The notes: generated by a model from the sequence alone, not told the origin. 64,000 nucleotides of DNA from Heterodera schachtii (GCA_023374025.1 SIJG01000022.1:1319765-1383764); one strand, 5' to 3'; shown: positions 32,734 through 46,316, counted from the first letter of the stretch. Made by a program: numbers and translations.

Positions 32734-33106
32734 GGCCACTTCGGCGCGGGCCATTTCGGCGCCGTTTCAAAAAACTTTTTTCATTACCAACCAAATTAAA
32801 TATTTTTATTATCATTCGATAGCTCTTGAGATTCTCTATTAGCCTGCAAAATTTCAAAAAATTTCATCTGTTTACAAAAAAGTTATGGCTAAAAAACCTC
32901 AAAAATTGACTTTTTCTTGGCTTTTTCGGCGCCGCGTGCCATAACTTTTTTTATTTTTGAATCATTCATTATCTATTTTGGCATGTAAATATAGAGCACA
33001 CAAAGAGCTTTCAAATGATGCGAGAATGGTTAAAGTTGACTGACAAATAAAAAAGTTATAGCATTTCAAAATTTGCAGCGCCAAAATGGTCCGCGCCGAA
33101 GTGACC
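32734..33106. mobile_element. MITE-like element with GC-rich terminal inverted repeats
   Basis: The left end GGCCACTTCGGCGCGGGCC pairs with the right end, whose reverse complement begins GGTCACTTCGGCGCGGACC; homology runs about 30 bp. The interior is AT-rich with no coding frame. It sits between two inverted halves of the TGATCACGAAT family, as if inserted into an older copy. Confidence 0.7.
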
Positions 33107-33545
33107 CCGACCCCAAAATTTATTGTCTAATTCGTGATCAGTGATCACTGACACCAAAAACCCCTCTGAACAAGTTCTCACGACTTATTATGACAAAAAA
33201 AAATTTTAAGGGTCCTTCCTTTTTTTCGGGGATTCCCAACTGTAAGCATTGGGTGGTTCCCATCTACAAAAGTGCCATTTTCAATCCGGTTTTTTCAAAT
33301 ACTTTTTTCAATTTGCCTATGACAACAGACGCCGTCAAAAAATGACTAAAATTGTGCCGTTTTTTATATTGATTAAAATTGTACCGTTTTATATGGGTAT
33401 GCAATATCAATTTGAGGCCCTCCAAACTGTTCCAACTTTAATTTTTCTTCATTTTTTGTCCATTTTTAGATTGTTTACACCATTTTAATTACCCTTTGAT
33501 TATTTGTGTCCTTTTTTTGTTTGCATTCATTGCAATTAAAAAAAA

Positions 33546-36500
33546 ATGTTTCATCACTTCGCTCCCATTGGCCTTCCACAAAATGCTGCCGCATTTAAAC
33601 CCACAAAGGGCCAACATGAGCAAATTGAGCGGAGCATTAACGGGGCGGTGGACGAAATTCTCAACACCAACGGCGGCGGCGGCGGAGCGTTGGGCACACA
33701 AACGGCGGCGGCAGCCGACAAAAAGTGTCATCAATTAATTAATTAGTGCACCATTAATTGCTGTCCTTCCCGCAGAGAATACACGAAGCCGACGATCACG
33801 TACAATTTGGCACATCCGGACACTGTCATTTTGCTCAAGAGTCTTGACGCGTTCTTCGCTCATGGGTTTTTTTTTTGTTTTGTTTATTAAAGTTTTAATT
33901 TCCACAGAGTTACCAAATTTTCGATACGTTTTGATTTTGCTCATTTAAACACACTCAAAATTTGCAACAAAAAATGTGCATAGTTAAAGTGCATTTCTTG
34001 GAGACATAAATGCCACAATTTGATAACGAAAAAATATCCCCTTTCTAATGGTTTCATGACATGCCATTTAAAAGTTAAAAATAAATAAATTTGCACCCGA
34101 ATTTTGGCAGGCGCAAATATATATGCACTCCTAAAAATCATCGAATTTTATTTGTTTCGGTATTTTAAAATTGGATTTTCAACTGGAAAAAATTTATAAA
34201 TGGATTCAATTCTTTCTTTAATTTAATTTTTGCAGATTGCTGAAGACAGACAAATGCTACTGGGCATTTGCGCGCGAGTTCATCCCAAGCGCGGAACGTT
34301 CCGAAATGCGCGTCCGCTGGGCATGCCGGAATCGCCGCGCGCTGTCATTGGCATGGCTCAAAGACTCATTGAACAGGTTGACCCGGCTTTTATCTGCTTG
34401 TGCCAATAAATTCATTAAAATTTTGAATTTTAAAAGAGGGTCAAATGGGAACATTTCATTTCTCCCGTCGTTTCTTCCCCCCCCCCCCCCCCCTCCCCCC
34501 TCCGAATTTTTTTTTTTTTTTTGTGAATTACCAGGAAATTTTTTTTGAAAAACCAGGATATGGAAGTACCGAAAAACGAAACATTGTAATTCCTCACGCT
34601 TTTCAGGGCCAATTTGCACTTCCAATTGTTGTCATTCATCGCCTGTGGCGACGTGTTGAAGCGGGCCCATTACGAGCGCAACGCGTGCATGCGCAACACG
34701 GCACTGCTCAAGCGCATTTGTGTACGCGTTGACCAGCTCACCGAACTCCAGTTCAACATCGAGGCGAGCAACAGCACCTTTTTGGGGCCATTTTTATTTG
34801 TTTTTAAGGCACGTAGCAAATTTTTAGCTTTTACCAATGCTAGAAAAAAAATTTTTTTTTTTTTGATGGAGGGGTTGGTTGGATTTTTTTTTCTTATTTT
34901 TCACTGAAAAGTTCTTTTGAAAACGCTGAAAGCAGGTCCCAGCAAACCGAATAAGTTCCTAAATTGCTCCAATATTTCCAAAAAAAAAATGCTAAAATTT
35001 TTTTCTTAGATCGGCAAATGTCAATCTGGTCTAAAAAACATTAAAAATGGCAATGTTTCAGTATCATGGTGTACTTTTTTTAAATTGAGAGAATTTTTGT
35101 TTCCACCAAAGAAATTTGTGTCAATAATGTTAGGACCTTTTAAAAAAATTCCATTATTGTCCGTATTGAAACGGGGGGAATAGCCCATTTTTTACCATGA
35201 AAAAATAACCCCATTTTTAGCCCCCGTATGTGTTCCATCCGGAGGACACACCAATCGCATTGCCAAGAACAATGACATCAGCAACAACAGCAGTGCTGAT
35301 GTCCACGGCACAGTTCTTTGACGGCACAATGTCTCCAATTGGTGGGTCCAGCAGTTGCAACTCGTCACTGATGAATGGCACCGCTGGTGGACAACAACAG
35401 CAGCGCCAGCGGAAACAACAAGTTCGAGTTGTACAGCAACCAACGCCAAATGTGCCAATGAACATCCGGCGACGCATGACACCGGCACAAAATGTGGCAC
35501 TACCAAAGTCATTTGGTTCGTTTTTTTTGCCATAGACCTACAAACAAAAAAAATTTTTTTTTTGGATTTGGGTTTTTTGCATGTAACTTTTTTCATTAGG
35601 TAATGTTCGTTTTAAATTCGACTTTTTCAGTTGGCTCCTTTTATGAGACGGCCACCCCACGCAGCAGCACCTTCCTGGACGGACTGGTGGACGACTTGCC
35701 CGAGGTGGACCTGTCCGTGTTGGGCCCGTCCACGGCCGACCAAATTGTGCGCAGTCACCAAGAACAGGCAAAAAATATTTTTATTAGTATGAAATTTGGA
35801 AAATTAATAAAAAAATATATATATAAACTTTTGGAAGGAAATTACGAAATTGTAAAAAATTTTCGAAATTCCTTGGTTTTCCCAATAAAAAAAACTGACA
35901 AAAGCAAATATTAAAAAAAAATGTTGCCCCCGATTCCAGAGTTACATCCTGGACCAAATGTTGCACAACAAGCGCAAAAGTTACACCAATTTTGACACAT
36001 TGTTGGCCGACGACGAAGAGGAGGAGGAGCAGGAACAGAAACGCCAGCAACACCTCAACAACACCAAGCAGGACAAGGAAGCAGAACCAGTCGGTGCGCA
36101 GTTACGTGCCGGAGGACCCGGAAACGGGTGCTACTACCACAACGATTGGTGGTGGCACGGGTGGCGATGACGTTGGCATCGATGCCAATATTGTGCAACA
36201 ACAACACCAAGCAGTACCTAGCAGGAGTTGTGGCAACCAACAGCCGCAAATTGCTGCCGTGCCGTCCACCTCGTCGTTGAACAGCTCGTCCACCGAGTTC
36301 AAATTTGGTGCAACCACCAGTTCAGCCGCAACGCGTGAGGACGACGAGCTCAGCGAGTTGGAGGACACCGGGACGGCGCTTGTTGAGGGCGAAGTGCTGT
36401 GAGTGTTTTTTATTTTTGCCAATCTATTTGTAATACTATTCTGGGTTTTTGGACTTTTGGTGTTTGGAGCGGACAACTCGCTGGGAAAACTATTTTTAAA

Positions 36501-39500
36501 AGAAATGCACTTACAATTAGTAAATTTTCAAAAAAAAAATTTTTTTTTTTGTTTGTTTGGATGCGGTTGCGGGATTGAAATTCCAAATGTTTTGTCTATT
36601 CGGATTCGGACCGGATTTGCGGGATTGGTCCCACAATTTTCAAAAAAAATCCTGCAAAATCCGGCGGCGCGACATTCAGCCCCTTGAATGGCAATTTCTT
36701 TTTACCATTTTGATCCCGTTGTTAAGGCTGGAAGGCCACGAGAAAATTGCGCTGGGCCTGCAAGTGTGCGTGGACGACGTGGAGACGGTGCAGCGCATGT
36801 TCCAAGTGTTTGTTGGCCACGCCACGGGCCATCCGATGGTGCGCTATTTGCTGTTGACCAACAAGTTTCTGTACCTGCTCGCTGTTGATGGAAAGGTGTG
36901 ACTGACCTTTAAGCATTTGTCATTTTGTTTGGTTTGAGAAAAAAAAAATTTTTTTTGTTTTGATGCGCCTTCACGAAACAATGGGGAAAAAATCGGGAAA
37001 AAAGGGGGAAAATTTTTGAAAAATTAAAATTGTTGACCTAGAAAGGGGAAATTTTAAGAAATTATTAAAATTTAAAACCAATTTTTTGGTGCCGATTTCC
37101 GAGGCCTCGTAAATCCTTGTTTTTTTTTTTTTTTTTGCTAATTGTACATGGTACTCAAATTGCAAATTTCCAATCCAATATTAATTAAACGACTTATATA
37201 CCTCACTCACACTCATTTGTCAGGCTGGTTCTTGTGACGCGTTCGATGTGGTGGACGAGCGCGAGTTTGGCACCATTTCGCCGGCAAATGCCGTCGTGGA
37301 GGAGTGGCCGGCCAAGGCATTTGAGCAGAACCAACAGCAGCTGGAACAACCGCAACACCACGACCGTCGTCAGCCCGTGCCAACAACATTGCCGGTTGAG
37401 GCCAAGAAGTTTGACCGATTGGTCAGTGATTTTCTCAAAAAAAAAAAATTTTTTTTTTGACAAAATGCCTCAATTAATATGCCCGTGGGAAACAAAAAAA
37501 ATTGAGTACAAGACTGAAACGAGCAGAAAATTATTCCAAAATTGGCCAGCAAGGGGAGGGTTCGCAAATTTACGATTCATAAAAATTCCAAAAAAATTTT
37601 CCCGACACTGCCGACGCCCTCCCCCCAAAAAAACTCTCAATTTTTCTTAAGAATTGGCTTAAAATCGCAAAAATTGTCGACTGTCTCCGTAAAAATTCTC
37701 TTTTATTCAGCATGTGCTGCCGTTGTGCGACCTGGACCATCTGACGGTTGGTGTTGACGCCCAGGTGCTCTGTTTCCACTCCAAACGGCGCATGAAATTC
37801 CGTTGTTCGCCAAACCAATCAGTCGGCGCCGCTGCCGGCACCAACCAGCAACACCACCATCAGCAACATGAACAAAAATTGTTGGCGGTGGAGACGGGCA
37901 GCCGTCAGTTGGGCAAAACCATTGCGCACTGTGTACGCCGTGCGGTTGTGCTGCAGCACAGCGTGTGGCTGGAGCGAGAGCAGCGCCGCCGGCGACAACA
38001 ACGACAGCACCAGCAACACCGGCGTGGCTCTGTCGCACTCGCGAACGGCGGTGTGGGGGAGGAGGAGGCCGAGGTGACCGAGGGTAAGTCTGTTTGGCAC
38101 TAAAAATTGGTACTTTTGTGGAAATTTGCAAAAAAAAAAATTTGAGAAATTTGAATGAAGAAGGTCGTGGAGGAGAAAGCCAATAAGGAAAATAGAAAAT
38201 TTGCATCAAAAAGGGCGAGGAGAGAGGGTGGTAAGTCTGTTTGTGCAAAAAAATTGGAGATACTTTTAAGGATTTTGGTAAAATTTTTGGGAAATTTGCG
38301 TGAGGGAGGTCTTGGAGATAATTTAGAAAACAAGAATTTCATTTCACAAAAATTTATTTATTAAAAAAAATTGCTTGGAAAATACCAAAAAATGCTTGAT
38401 TAATTAATATTCATTCAGCTGCTGACGAACTGGCACAAGCATCATTGACAGCCCCACAACAGCAGTTGTATGTGAGCACGTCCCACTCGTCGCATTTGGC
38501 ACTGTTGCTGAAGCGTTTTTTGCGCAGCGAGTTGGGCATGGTAAGCAGCAGAGGAGGTGGAGAGCACAATTTTTTTTTCGTTTTGTTGAAACCTAAAATA
38601 TGTTCGGAAAATTTTTTCGGAAATTTTACACGAAAACCCCTAAAAATCGTTCAAAAAACAAACAAATTCAATCTAATAAAAATTTTATTCAAACACACAC
38701 CATCCAATTGTTTTGCAGCAACAGCTCGAAATTGTGCACCATTCCCTGGTGTATTGGCATCAGAGTGACGCGCCACGGCTGCAGCACAACCAACAGCAAA
38801 TGCTGCAGCAGCAGCGTCGTCAACTGGAGGAGCAGCGACAACAAAAGCAACGAACACCAAGCAGTACAGCTACAACTACTGCTGCTGCTGCTGCTGCTTC
38901 AACCACCGGCGCTGTACAACACCAGCAACAAGGCCAACAAACGGGAGATGGCGGAAACGGCAGCAGTCTGATGATGATGGAGTGTTACATGTCCGTGCGC
39001 GAGCTGTACCAGCGCGGTTGGACATGGCGTCCGGTGGGCAGCAGTGAGTGGAAGCAAAGCTATGTGGTGCTCAGGTGAACACGAGGGGATGGGGTTGGCC
39101 ACAAATTTAGTAATTGCACATGCAACGGAAAAAAATAATTCCGAGTTTTGGTTCCAGATGTTTTTTATGGTTTCAAAATTTCCATGCCGATTTCCAAATT
39201 TTTTGGTGGTCTCATAATCAATTTTCAGAAATTTTTTGAGATTTTTTAACTCTTCCTACCTCAATTTGGGTACAAACTCTTTAAAAATGTGTGACTATTT
39301 GAATTTCCTTTCGATATTTCATGGACTTTTCTCTATTATTTTTTCATTTTCTCTGACGATTATTCTAACTTTTTCCAATTTTGTTTCAGCGGTTCAAAGC
39401 TGTACCTGTTTTCGGACTCCACCTACAAGTTTGCCCAACGCTGTGTCAACATACGGTAAATGCCATCAAAAAATCACTCCATTTTTGCCATTAATTTTTA

Positions 39501-40962
39501 TTCAATTAAATTTTTTTGCAGGGACACCGTGGAACAGGTGTACCAGGCCGAGCTGGTCAACGACGTGGAGCAGTACGTGTTCCAGTTGGACTTTGCGGAC
39601 GACGCGCGGGTGCCCAGCAGCGGAGCGAATGGCGAGCCGGCCACTGACGACAGCGGCGGACCGTTGCTGAGCGCGCTGCAGTTCAGTTGCCCCAGCGTGG
39701 CGACAATGCAAAAATGGATTGGCACATTGTCGTTGGCACTGTCACAGTCGGTAAGAATTTTTGAAATTTTTTTTCAATTTTCAATCGATGGTGGCCGTCC
39801 CAGCGATTGAAAACAAATGTAGAGACTGGAAATTAGAGTTTTTTTGGATATTGGTACGGGATTGGCACTCGGGATTTGTTGCGCGGGACGGGATCATGTG
39901 GGATAAATCCCGAAAAATGCAAAAATTGCCAAAAAAAAAACGCGGGATTGCGTCTCGCACGGTATCCCTCTCCCGCGCCGGTTTCATAAACAAAAGTGTA
40001 TCGCGATTTTTTGACGCGCAAACATTTGCCAGGACGAACAACCGTTGCCCACCGCGTGCATGGCCGTGCTGACCGAGACGCACGTGGTGTTGGCCCAGGA
40101 GGGCGTCAACTGTTTGGTGGACGGATTCATGCGCTCGCTGAGCGCGTTCCATGTGCACGAAATTGCGGAACTGTACGTTGTTACCGTACTTTACTCAGGA
40201 AATTTAAAAAAAACAAATTTTTTTTTCTAATTAATGAAAATTTTAATGAATTTCTCGCAAATACCGAGAAAAAAAACATTCAAATTTCAGTTGTGCCATT
40301 CGAACTGAGTTCAACAGTGCGCTTGTGCTACGACGGGACAACGGCATGGACGAGTGGTTGCTGTTCCGGGAGATTGCTGAACTGGACCGTCTCGTTGAAC
40401 GGCTGCGCCAGCAGTGGAACCTGCCTGTCCAGGCACGTACTACCAAAGATTGATTGATGTGTATTGGCATTGTTTACTACGGCATAACAATGCCATTCAT
40501 TCAATTTTCAAATATATTTAACCACCAATTTTTTCACTTTAAATGTGAATATCCATCGGTTTGAAAGGCGGACAAAAATTTCCAAAAGTGATGGATTTTT
40601 TGGTAAAACAAGTCGAATGTTTTTGAATTCCTGATTTTTTTTGACTCTGATTACGGATTTAAATCATACCGTAATCCGTTATTACCGAGGGGTGGGGGTG
40701 AGATTTTTAAAAACCATAATTTCCATGGCCCGAAAATGTCGTAAATTTTCTTTGAAAATTACTTGCCCAACAATATTTTTTGCCCAATTTTTTTTTCAAG
40801 GTGTCCATTTTAATTTCTATTCCCATATTTTTTTTCCAGGAATGCTCAGCGGAGGAGAACCTGCTCAACCCGTCCTTCAACCAGCTGTTCCTCAACTGTG
40901 TTCGTATGCCCGATTTGTGGCACTGTTCCGCTGATCAGTTGGCCACAATGATGGCCTCTTGA
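33546..40962 (+). CDS. PLEKHM2: PLEKHM2/SKIP-like RUN and PH domain adaptor, with one apparent frameshift
   Basis: Seventeen exons: 33546-33724, 33776-33865, 34236-34376, 34607-34808, 35221-35515, 35631-35767, 35940-36398, 36727-36895, 37224-37421, 37711-38083, 38419-38540, 38719-39074, 39390-39455, 39522-39750, 40033-40172, 40291-40432, 40840-40962; about 1139 aa. The mammalian relative links Arl8 on lysosomes to kinesin-1. The N-terminal RUN domain (about 60-200) shows HGLLKTDKCYWAFAREFI and SLAWLKDSLN. A disordered acidic/Gln-rich middle follows. A conserved module has MFQVFVGHATGHPMVRYLLL and LDHLTVGVDAQVL. A PH domain starts at GWTWRPVGSSEWKQSYVVLRG, and a C-terminal block has AVLTETHVVLAQEG. 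Introns after 35767 and 40432 have GC donors; the fourth exon may end at 34799 (GT) or 34808 (GC). Exon 35940-36398 enters in one frame and leaves in another, needing one extra base skipped between about 35995 and 36090. Confidence 0.85.
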
Positions 40963-41782
40963 AAACCCCATACAATAAATACAAATGGCAAATTAATTGT
41001 CGATCGATTTGGAGGAGATTATTTTGCTAAATTGTACAATAATTTTTTCATTTCCCAAGGGTTTTGTGGGACGTTGGACCCCGAAAAACTATAAAATATC
41101 GTAACTTTTTCTTACATATTTGACCAAGAATTACAAATTTGGTGTCATTCGAAAGCAAAACGTTTACAAATTTTCTCAACTTATCGGAAACCGAAATTAG
41201 GTATTCCCCAAAATTAGAAATTTTCATTTTTAATTGTTCCCAAAAAAATTTGGGTTTTACAAGTTTAAAGTTTTCAATTTTTTGGGTCAATCGTTTGCCT
41301 TCATTCATTTATCTCTCTTTTTTTAATTCTGCCGTTTTATACTGATCTTTTCTCTCTTTTTTTTGCTCGAGAATTGTCCAATTTGTATATTTATTTTGCT
41401 GTTTGTTCCGTCCTTTTTTGTATTGCTATTTTGCAACTTTTTCATTTTAAATTTATTCTCTTTTTTCTTTTATACAATTTTGCTCATTTCATTTTGTCGA
41501 TTTTTTTTTTGCTGTGTCGAGCTTGGCCAATTGTCGCCTTTTTCAAAAATTTAAAAAATGTAAATTTCACTTTTTCCATTTTTACACAGCCTTTTGCAAT
41601 TCTGTACATATAAATAATAATGTAAAAAGAAATAAATTGACAATTGCATCCATTTATGTATTTAACATACTAATAATGATTTCCTAAACAAATGCCTATT
41701 TTTCCTCTCTTTTTTTTGATTTTGATTGGTTATTTTTCGCGCAAATTTTTGCCATTTTTGTGCACTTTTCCTTTTTTTGGCA
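40963..41782. other. Intergenic, AT-rich
   Basis: Between PLEKHM2 and ETFRF1. It contains a decayed repeat (GGTGTCATTCGAAAGC at about 41130) resembling the interior of the palindrome at 61056-61430. No gene is seen. Confidence 0.6.
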
Positions 41783-42680
41783 ATGTCCGTCGTTGCAGGG
41801 CACTCGCTTCGTGCCGAAGTGATTCAACTCTACAAAACGGTACAAAAAATGCTTTTTTCTTGCTATTGTCAAATTCAACATGTTTTGTTAATTTTAGCTG
41901 TACCACTTGGGCAAGGTGGGTTCATCGACGGCGTGGTTGTAAATTTTTATGGATTATTTGAGAGAAAAATAATTTTTTGGCGATTTAAGACACTGACAAT
42001 TTATCAAAGCCGAGAAAAGGCTTACCATGAAGCCTTGGTTCAAGACTCGAAGGAGTCGGGAGTCGTCACATGTCTAGAAATTTTCCAATTTCTGTTTTTA
42101 GGGCCAATTCATGGCCTTATAAACAGAACAGAGCCTGGGGTTCATGCAAAAATGGAGTCAATAGCAATTCGTACAATAAAAATTGTTACAAAATAAAGCC
42201 CAAGGCTAGGCTTAAGCCTAAAATTTAGACTTAACTCTAATCCTTTATAATACAAACTGTCATGACACCCAAAAAAAAGGCAAATTGAAGGACTATCCGC
42301 AAGGCTCGCGTTGGTTCCATGAACGGCTAAAAAACGCATTCGCACGCAACGCCAATGTGCAGGAAGAGGCCAAAGTGCGCGAGTTGATCAAACGGGGCGA
42401 ATACGTGGTCAAGGAGTTGGAGGTGTTTTTTTGGGGGGATGCCATTAGCAAAACGTACGAAAAGGTGCCAATTATTCTGGGATATGGCATACATTTCGGC
42501 ATGAATCGCTTTTTTTGCGTGGATTTTAATTAGGAAAGATAATTGGGTTTTATTATACTGATTAGCTAATTAGTACCCTTCCGATTTGTTTCTTTTCTTT
42601 TTTACTAATTTTGTAATTTTAAGGCGCTTTATCGGCTGCGCAAATACAGAGCAATGAAGAACAGATATTACAATGATTAA
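41783..42680 (+). CDS. ETFRF1: ETFRF1 (LYRM5), LYR-motif regulator of electron-transfer flavoprotein
   Basis: Four exons: 41783-41839, 41898-41915 (an 18-nt micro-exon encoding LYHLGK), 42291-42422, 42624-42680; 87 aa, matching the usual length. Family members are small mitochondrial matrix proteins that bind electron-transfer flavoprotein and remove its FAD. Visible landmarks are SLRAEVIQLYKT (LYK variant of the LYR motif), DYPQGSRWFHERLKNAF, GEYVVKELEALY and the closing RKYRAMKNRYYND, very close to the human protein. The start is the only ATG giving the expected length. The gene converges on the SDR gene, with 185 bp between the two stop codons. Confidence 0.93.
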
Positions 42681-42865
42681 ATGCAAAAAAACATTAGGCC
42701 AAACAGACACATTTATTTGAAAAAGCTTTCACATTATTAAATATGTAATTAAAAAAAGTGGAAAATTTCACGAATAAAGTGATGAAAAATTCATCAAAAT
42801 GTACTCCCGAGAGTAAATCACAATTCTTTTCTGATCACCGATCACCCACTGATCAATTCCCATTT

Positions 42866-45126
42866 TCACTCTTGAAGCCATGTGATCGGCTTCCTCTTAA
42901 AATAGAACAGTCCTCCTTTCTGCACACTTTGGTCAATGGCCAAGAAAATTGGCGTGTCCGCGCCCTGGTCAATGGTCAGATGGCCCTTGTGACTTGTCAT
43001 GTCCGTGTCCACGAAGCCGGGACAGCACTGATTGTGAATGGATGTGCAAAAAGATTATAAAAATCTATTAAAAAAAAGCGATTTCCAAATCGAAATTGTT
43101 TTTACAAATTTCTCGGCTCAGATGTCATGACAGCTCGTACAGAGGACTTAGACTAGGCATATGCTTTAGGCGTAGGTCTAAGCTTTAGGCTATGTCTAGG
43201 CTTTTTTTTTATTATACAAGATGCATTTATATGAGTTGACTGTGTACGATTTGCCATTATTAACCTGTGATTTTAGTGCCTTTTCCGAGGCCTCAAAATT
43301 TTTGTGTCCAAAATTTCATGGCAAAAACATTCCCCCCCCCCCTCTTTTTTTAGCATCAGGGCATTTTCGAATGACAATTCTCGAGGGGGTTGGCTTGGCT
43401 TTCAATGCCAATTTCCACTACTCACAGCATTCACAACAATGTTCCGCTTGGCAAATTCGCGTGCCTGCAGCACAGACAGCGCAATTTCGGCCGCTTTTGA
43501 CACGCAATAGGCCGACTCGGGGTAGCCGCCCTCCTTGCGCTTGTCCGCATGGGCAAGCCTTGGAAATTCCAAAAATTTTTAAAATTTTGTACTCCTGCCT
43601 TTGAAAATCCAAAAAAATTTTAAATTACCCCTCCACCTCCCAAGTTTTCAAAAAAGAAAAGAAAATTTCAGTGGGATGAAATGTTTCCATTTTTTTTGTA
43701 CTTTTCCTCTCGTTTTGTACCCCTGCCTTTGAAATTTCAATTTTTAAAATTTATGCCCCGAAAATTTTCCAAAAAAAAAAAAAGAAAATTCGGTGGGCTG
43801 AGATGTCCCACTTTTTGTACTCCTCCACAAATGTGTCGATGTCGTTCAATGTGAAATCGTCGCGTTTGAACTGATCAATCAGTGACTGTTTGTACAGGTT
43901 GCCCATCACACCAATTTGACTGCCCATTACGCCCATTTGACTGCACACATTCACAATTCTGTCACATTGGCAAATTTATTTGACTGTCTAATTATGTTAT
44001 TATTGCGGCATCCATTCATGGCACTTCTCTATCATGCCAATTTCCGATTTACTTGTACCTCTACCCAATTTTTCTTTTGAATATGGTCATGATACTAAAC
44101 CGAAAACTTTCGACTTTTTGTTCGAATTCAGGCCAGCGAGGGGTCCGGAATTGTTCGAAATGGATGTCAGATTCTGGATCAGCAACCTCGAAACCCCCAG
44201 GAAAGCAGTCCTTATGGCATTAAAGAAAAGTTCCGTCAATTTGAGCCCCTTCCATCAATCACCGTCCCCCGTCTCTGATCAACGGGCCCAGCTGATCAGT
44301 GACCAATTTGGTGCCATAATAATTGACACCGATGGTGAAGTCGGCTTGGGTTGCGGCTGACTCTGTAGCATTTTGCTGCAATTTTAAAAGCAACAATTTT
44401 GCCACCCTTAAATCCTAAATCCAAAAATGCCGACTTTGTACGCAAAGCCGGCATTGTTGATGAGCACATCCAATCCGCCGTGGGTTTTCTTCAAAAATGC
44501 CGCAAAATCGGCACAACTTTTTTCGTCAGTGATGTCCAACTGATGGAATGCCAATTTGGAAATGCGTTTTGTGCCCAATTCCTTCTCCAACTCTTCCAAT
44601 GCCTTTTCGCCCAGTGAAGGCGTTCGTGCTGAAACGGGAAAAATGATTTAATTCAGGGCATCGTCCTTGAATGGCAAGGACGTCCTGGAAATTGGGCCCT
44701 CTTTCTGGAACATTTTAATACATCCTTGAATTCTAGATATTTTTTGTGATTCGAATCAATGCCGTATTTTTTACAATTTCACAAGAAAAATGATCGGCGT
44801 AAAAAAAATTGGAAAAATTGATTCCGGCGAAAAATATATTTTTAAATGTCCTTGAATTTCATGGAATATGCCAGTTATGTACATTAAACCGGTACACCCG
44901 TCCTTGGAAAGGATTTTTTTGTCCGACTCAAACCATGATTTAATTTTTTCTTAAATAAAAAATGACCGGTCATGTAAATGGTGGCACCATTCACTTGTTG
45001 GGCCAACCCACGCGCAATGCCGTAACCAATGCCTTTGTTTGCGCCAGTGACCTGAATTTTTTTAAATTTAAAATTGTCTAATATAAAACATTTTTTTCCA
45101 TTTACCACAAAAATTTTCCCGGCCAT
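42866..45126 (-). CDS. Short-chain dehydrogenase/reductase, carbonyl-reductase type
   Basis: Seven exons 5' to 3': 45126-45106, 45051-44967, 44628-44435, 44375-44263, 43958-43812, 43558-43426, 43027-42866; all in phase, 284 aa, close to CBR1 length (277). It should reduce carbonyl groups using NADPH in the cytosol. The Rossmann nucleotide loop is TGANKGIG (9-16). LDVLINNAG ends at about 96. RIVNVCSQMG lies in the catalytic-Ser strand. The active-site pair is YCVSK (Tyr204, Lys208), followed by CCPGFVDTDM. The order and insertion before the active site (DIDTFVEEYKK) match vertebrate carbonyl reductases. The first coding exon is only 21 nt. Introns hold AAGGAC palindromes and a copy of the TGATCACGAAT repeat (about 44075-44200). 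The exact substrate cannot be told from sequence. Confidence 0.92.
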
Positions 45127-46316
45127 TTCTTTGTTTTCTCAGTGGTAGAATAAAATAATTTTCTAAATTAAAAAACAATAAGAGAAAATAAAATAAATTT
45201 AATTAAAAACATTTTTATGAAAATGAATAAAATAATTATATTTTTTTAATTAAAAAATAATTTTATTTAATTTAAAATAAATTATATTTTTATTGAAAAT
45301 CGTTTTACGAAAATGATGAATGAATAAAATTAATGGCAAAATCGTTAACCGTTAACTCGCCTTAAAAAGGCAGAAAAAATATCAAATACAAAACAAGTGA
45401 CAGAAAACAAACAAACTACATCATATTTTATTTGTTAATTTTGTCATCTGAAAACACTTTTTTTTCAATTGCATTAAATTAAAATTTTTATTTCACCACA
45501 AAAAATTTTTTTATCATTTATTCTCTGCGATAATAATTAAAGAAAAAAAGAGATAAGAAAATAATTAAATAGGATAAAAAATAATAAAAAAAAACAATTT
45601 TTGAAAACAAAAATTTTGCTAAAGAATACAATTTTTGAAACTAAAATGTTCTTCACAAATCATACAATAAAATACAAAACAGAATACAAAGAATAAAACA
45701 AAACATCACCAAAATCAGTAGAAAATGAATGAAATAAACAAATGAATGATTTTCTGTTTGTTTATCTTTAATCGATGAGGACGGGGCTCTTTGTTTATTA
45801 TTTGAATCAGTGCTTTTGGCATTATGTTGCATATCAAATTTAAATGTGTAAAATTTTTTTTTGGAATTTTCCAAAATTTCTTGGTTTTACAAGTGCATAA
45901 ACCAGCGCTGCCATTGGAAATATAATGATTTTCAAGGACATAGAACTAGAAAAACCGTGAAATCCAAGGACGCATAAAAATTTTATCATTCGCAATGTAA
46001 AATTGATTAAGTTTTATTCAAATGTTTTGTGTTTTTCGCTGGAATGAATTTTTTCCAATATATTTTTCTCGTTTTCTTATTTCACCTCTTTTTGCCATTT
46101 TGAGACTATTGGTGACGCTTTTTTTGAATGTGTTTTTCTAATGCCGATTTGCAAGGACATCTTGGAAATTTTCAATTTTCCTCCAAGTACGTCCTTGGCA
46201 TCCAAGGACGAATGACAGCCTTGGCATAAACACTACCCTTTATATTTCCCTTACATTTTTTCCATAAAAATTTTTATTCCATTTTAGCGCCATCTTATTA
46301 ATTTGGAATTTTCAAA
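45127..46316. promoter_or_regulatory. Divergent intergenic region between the SDR and PUS7 genes
   Basis: 1.19 kb separates the two divergent start codons and must hold both promoters. It is very AT-rich. A perfect palindrome CGTCCTTGG-CAT-CCAAGGACG lies at 46190-46210, about 107 bp before the PUS7 ATG. I see no clear TATA box or other recognised site. Confidence 0.4.

Larger units (their letters stand above)
30591..33545. other. Intergenic region with inverted repeats and short decayed elements
   Basis: A + strand frame at 30701-30925 (74 aa, containing HGTKFTGILSDEY) has protein-like composition but no partner exons or recognisable family. 30941-31035 is a perfect 16-bp inverted repeat. 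31340-31900 is low-complexity DNA rich in CTTATTTTCGCACTTATTTC-like strings. 31945-32060 and 33125-33185 hold inverted halves of the TGATCACGAAT family, around the TIR element at 32734-33106. Confidence 0.5.
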
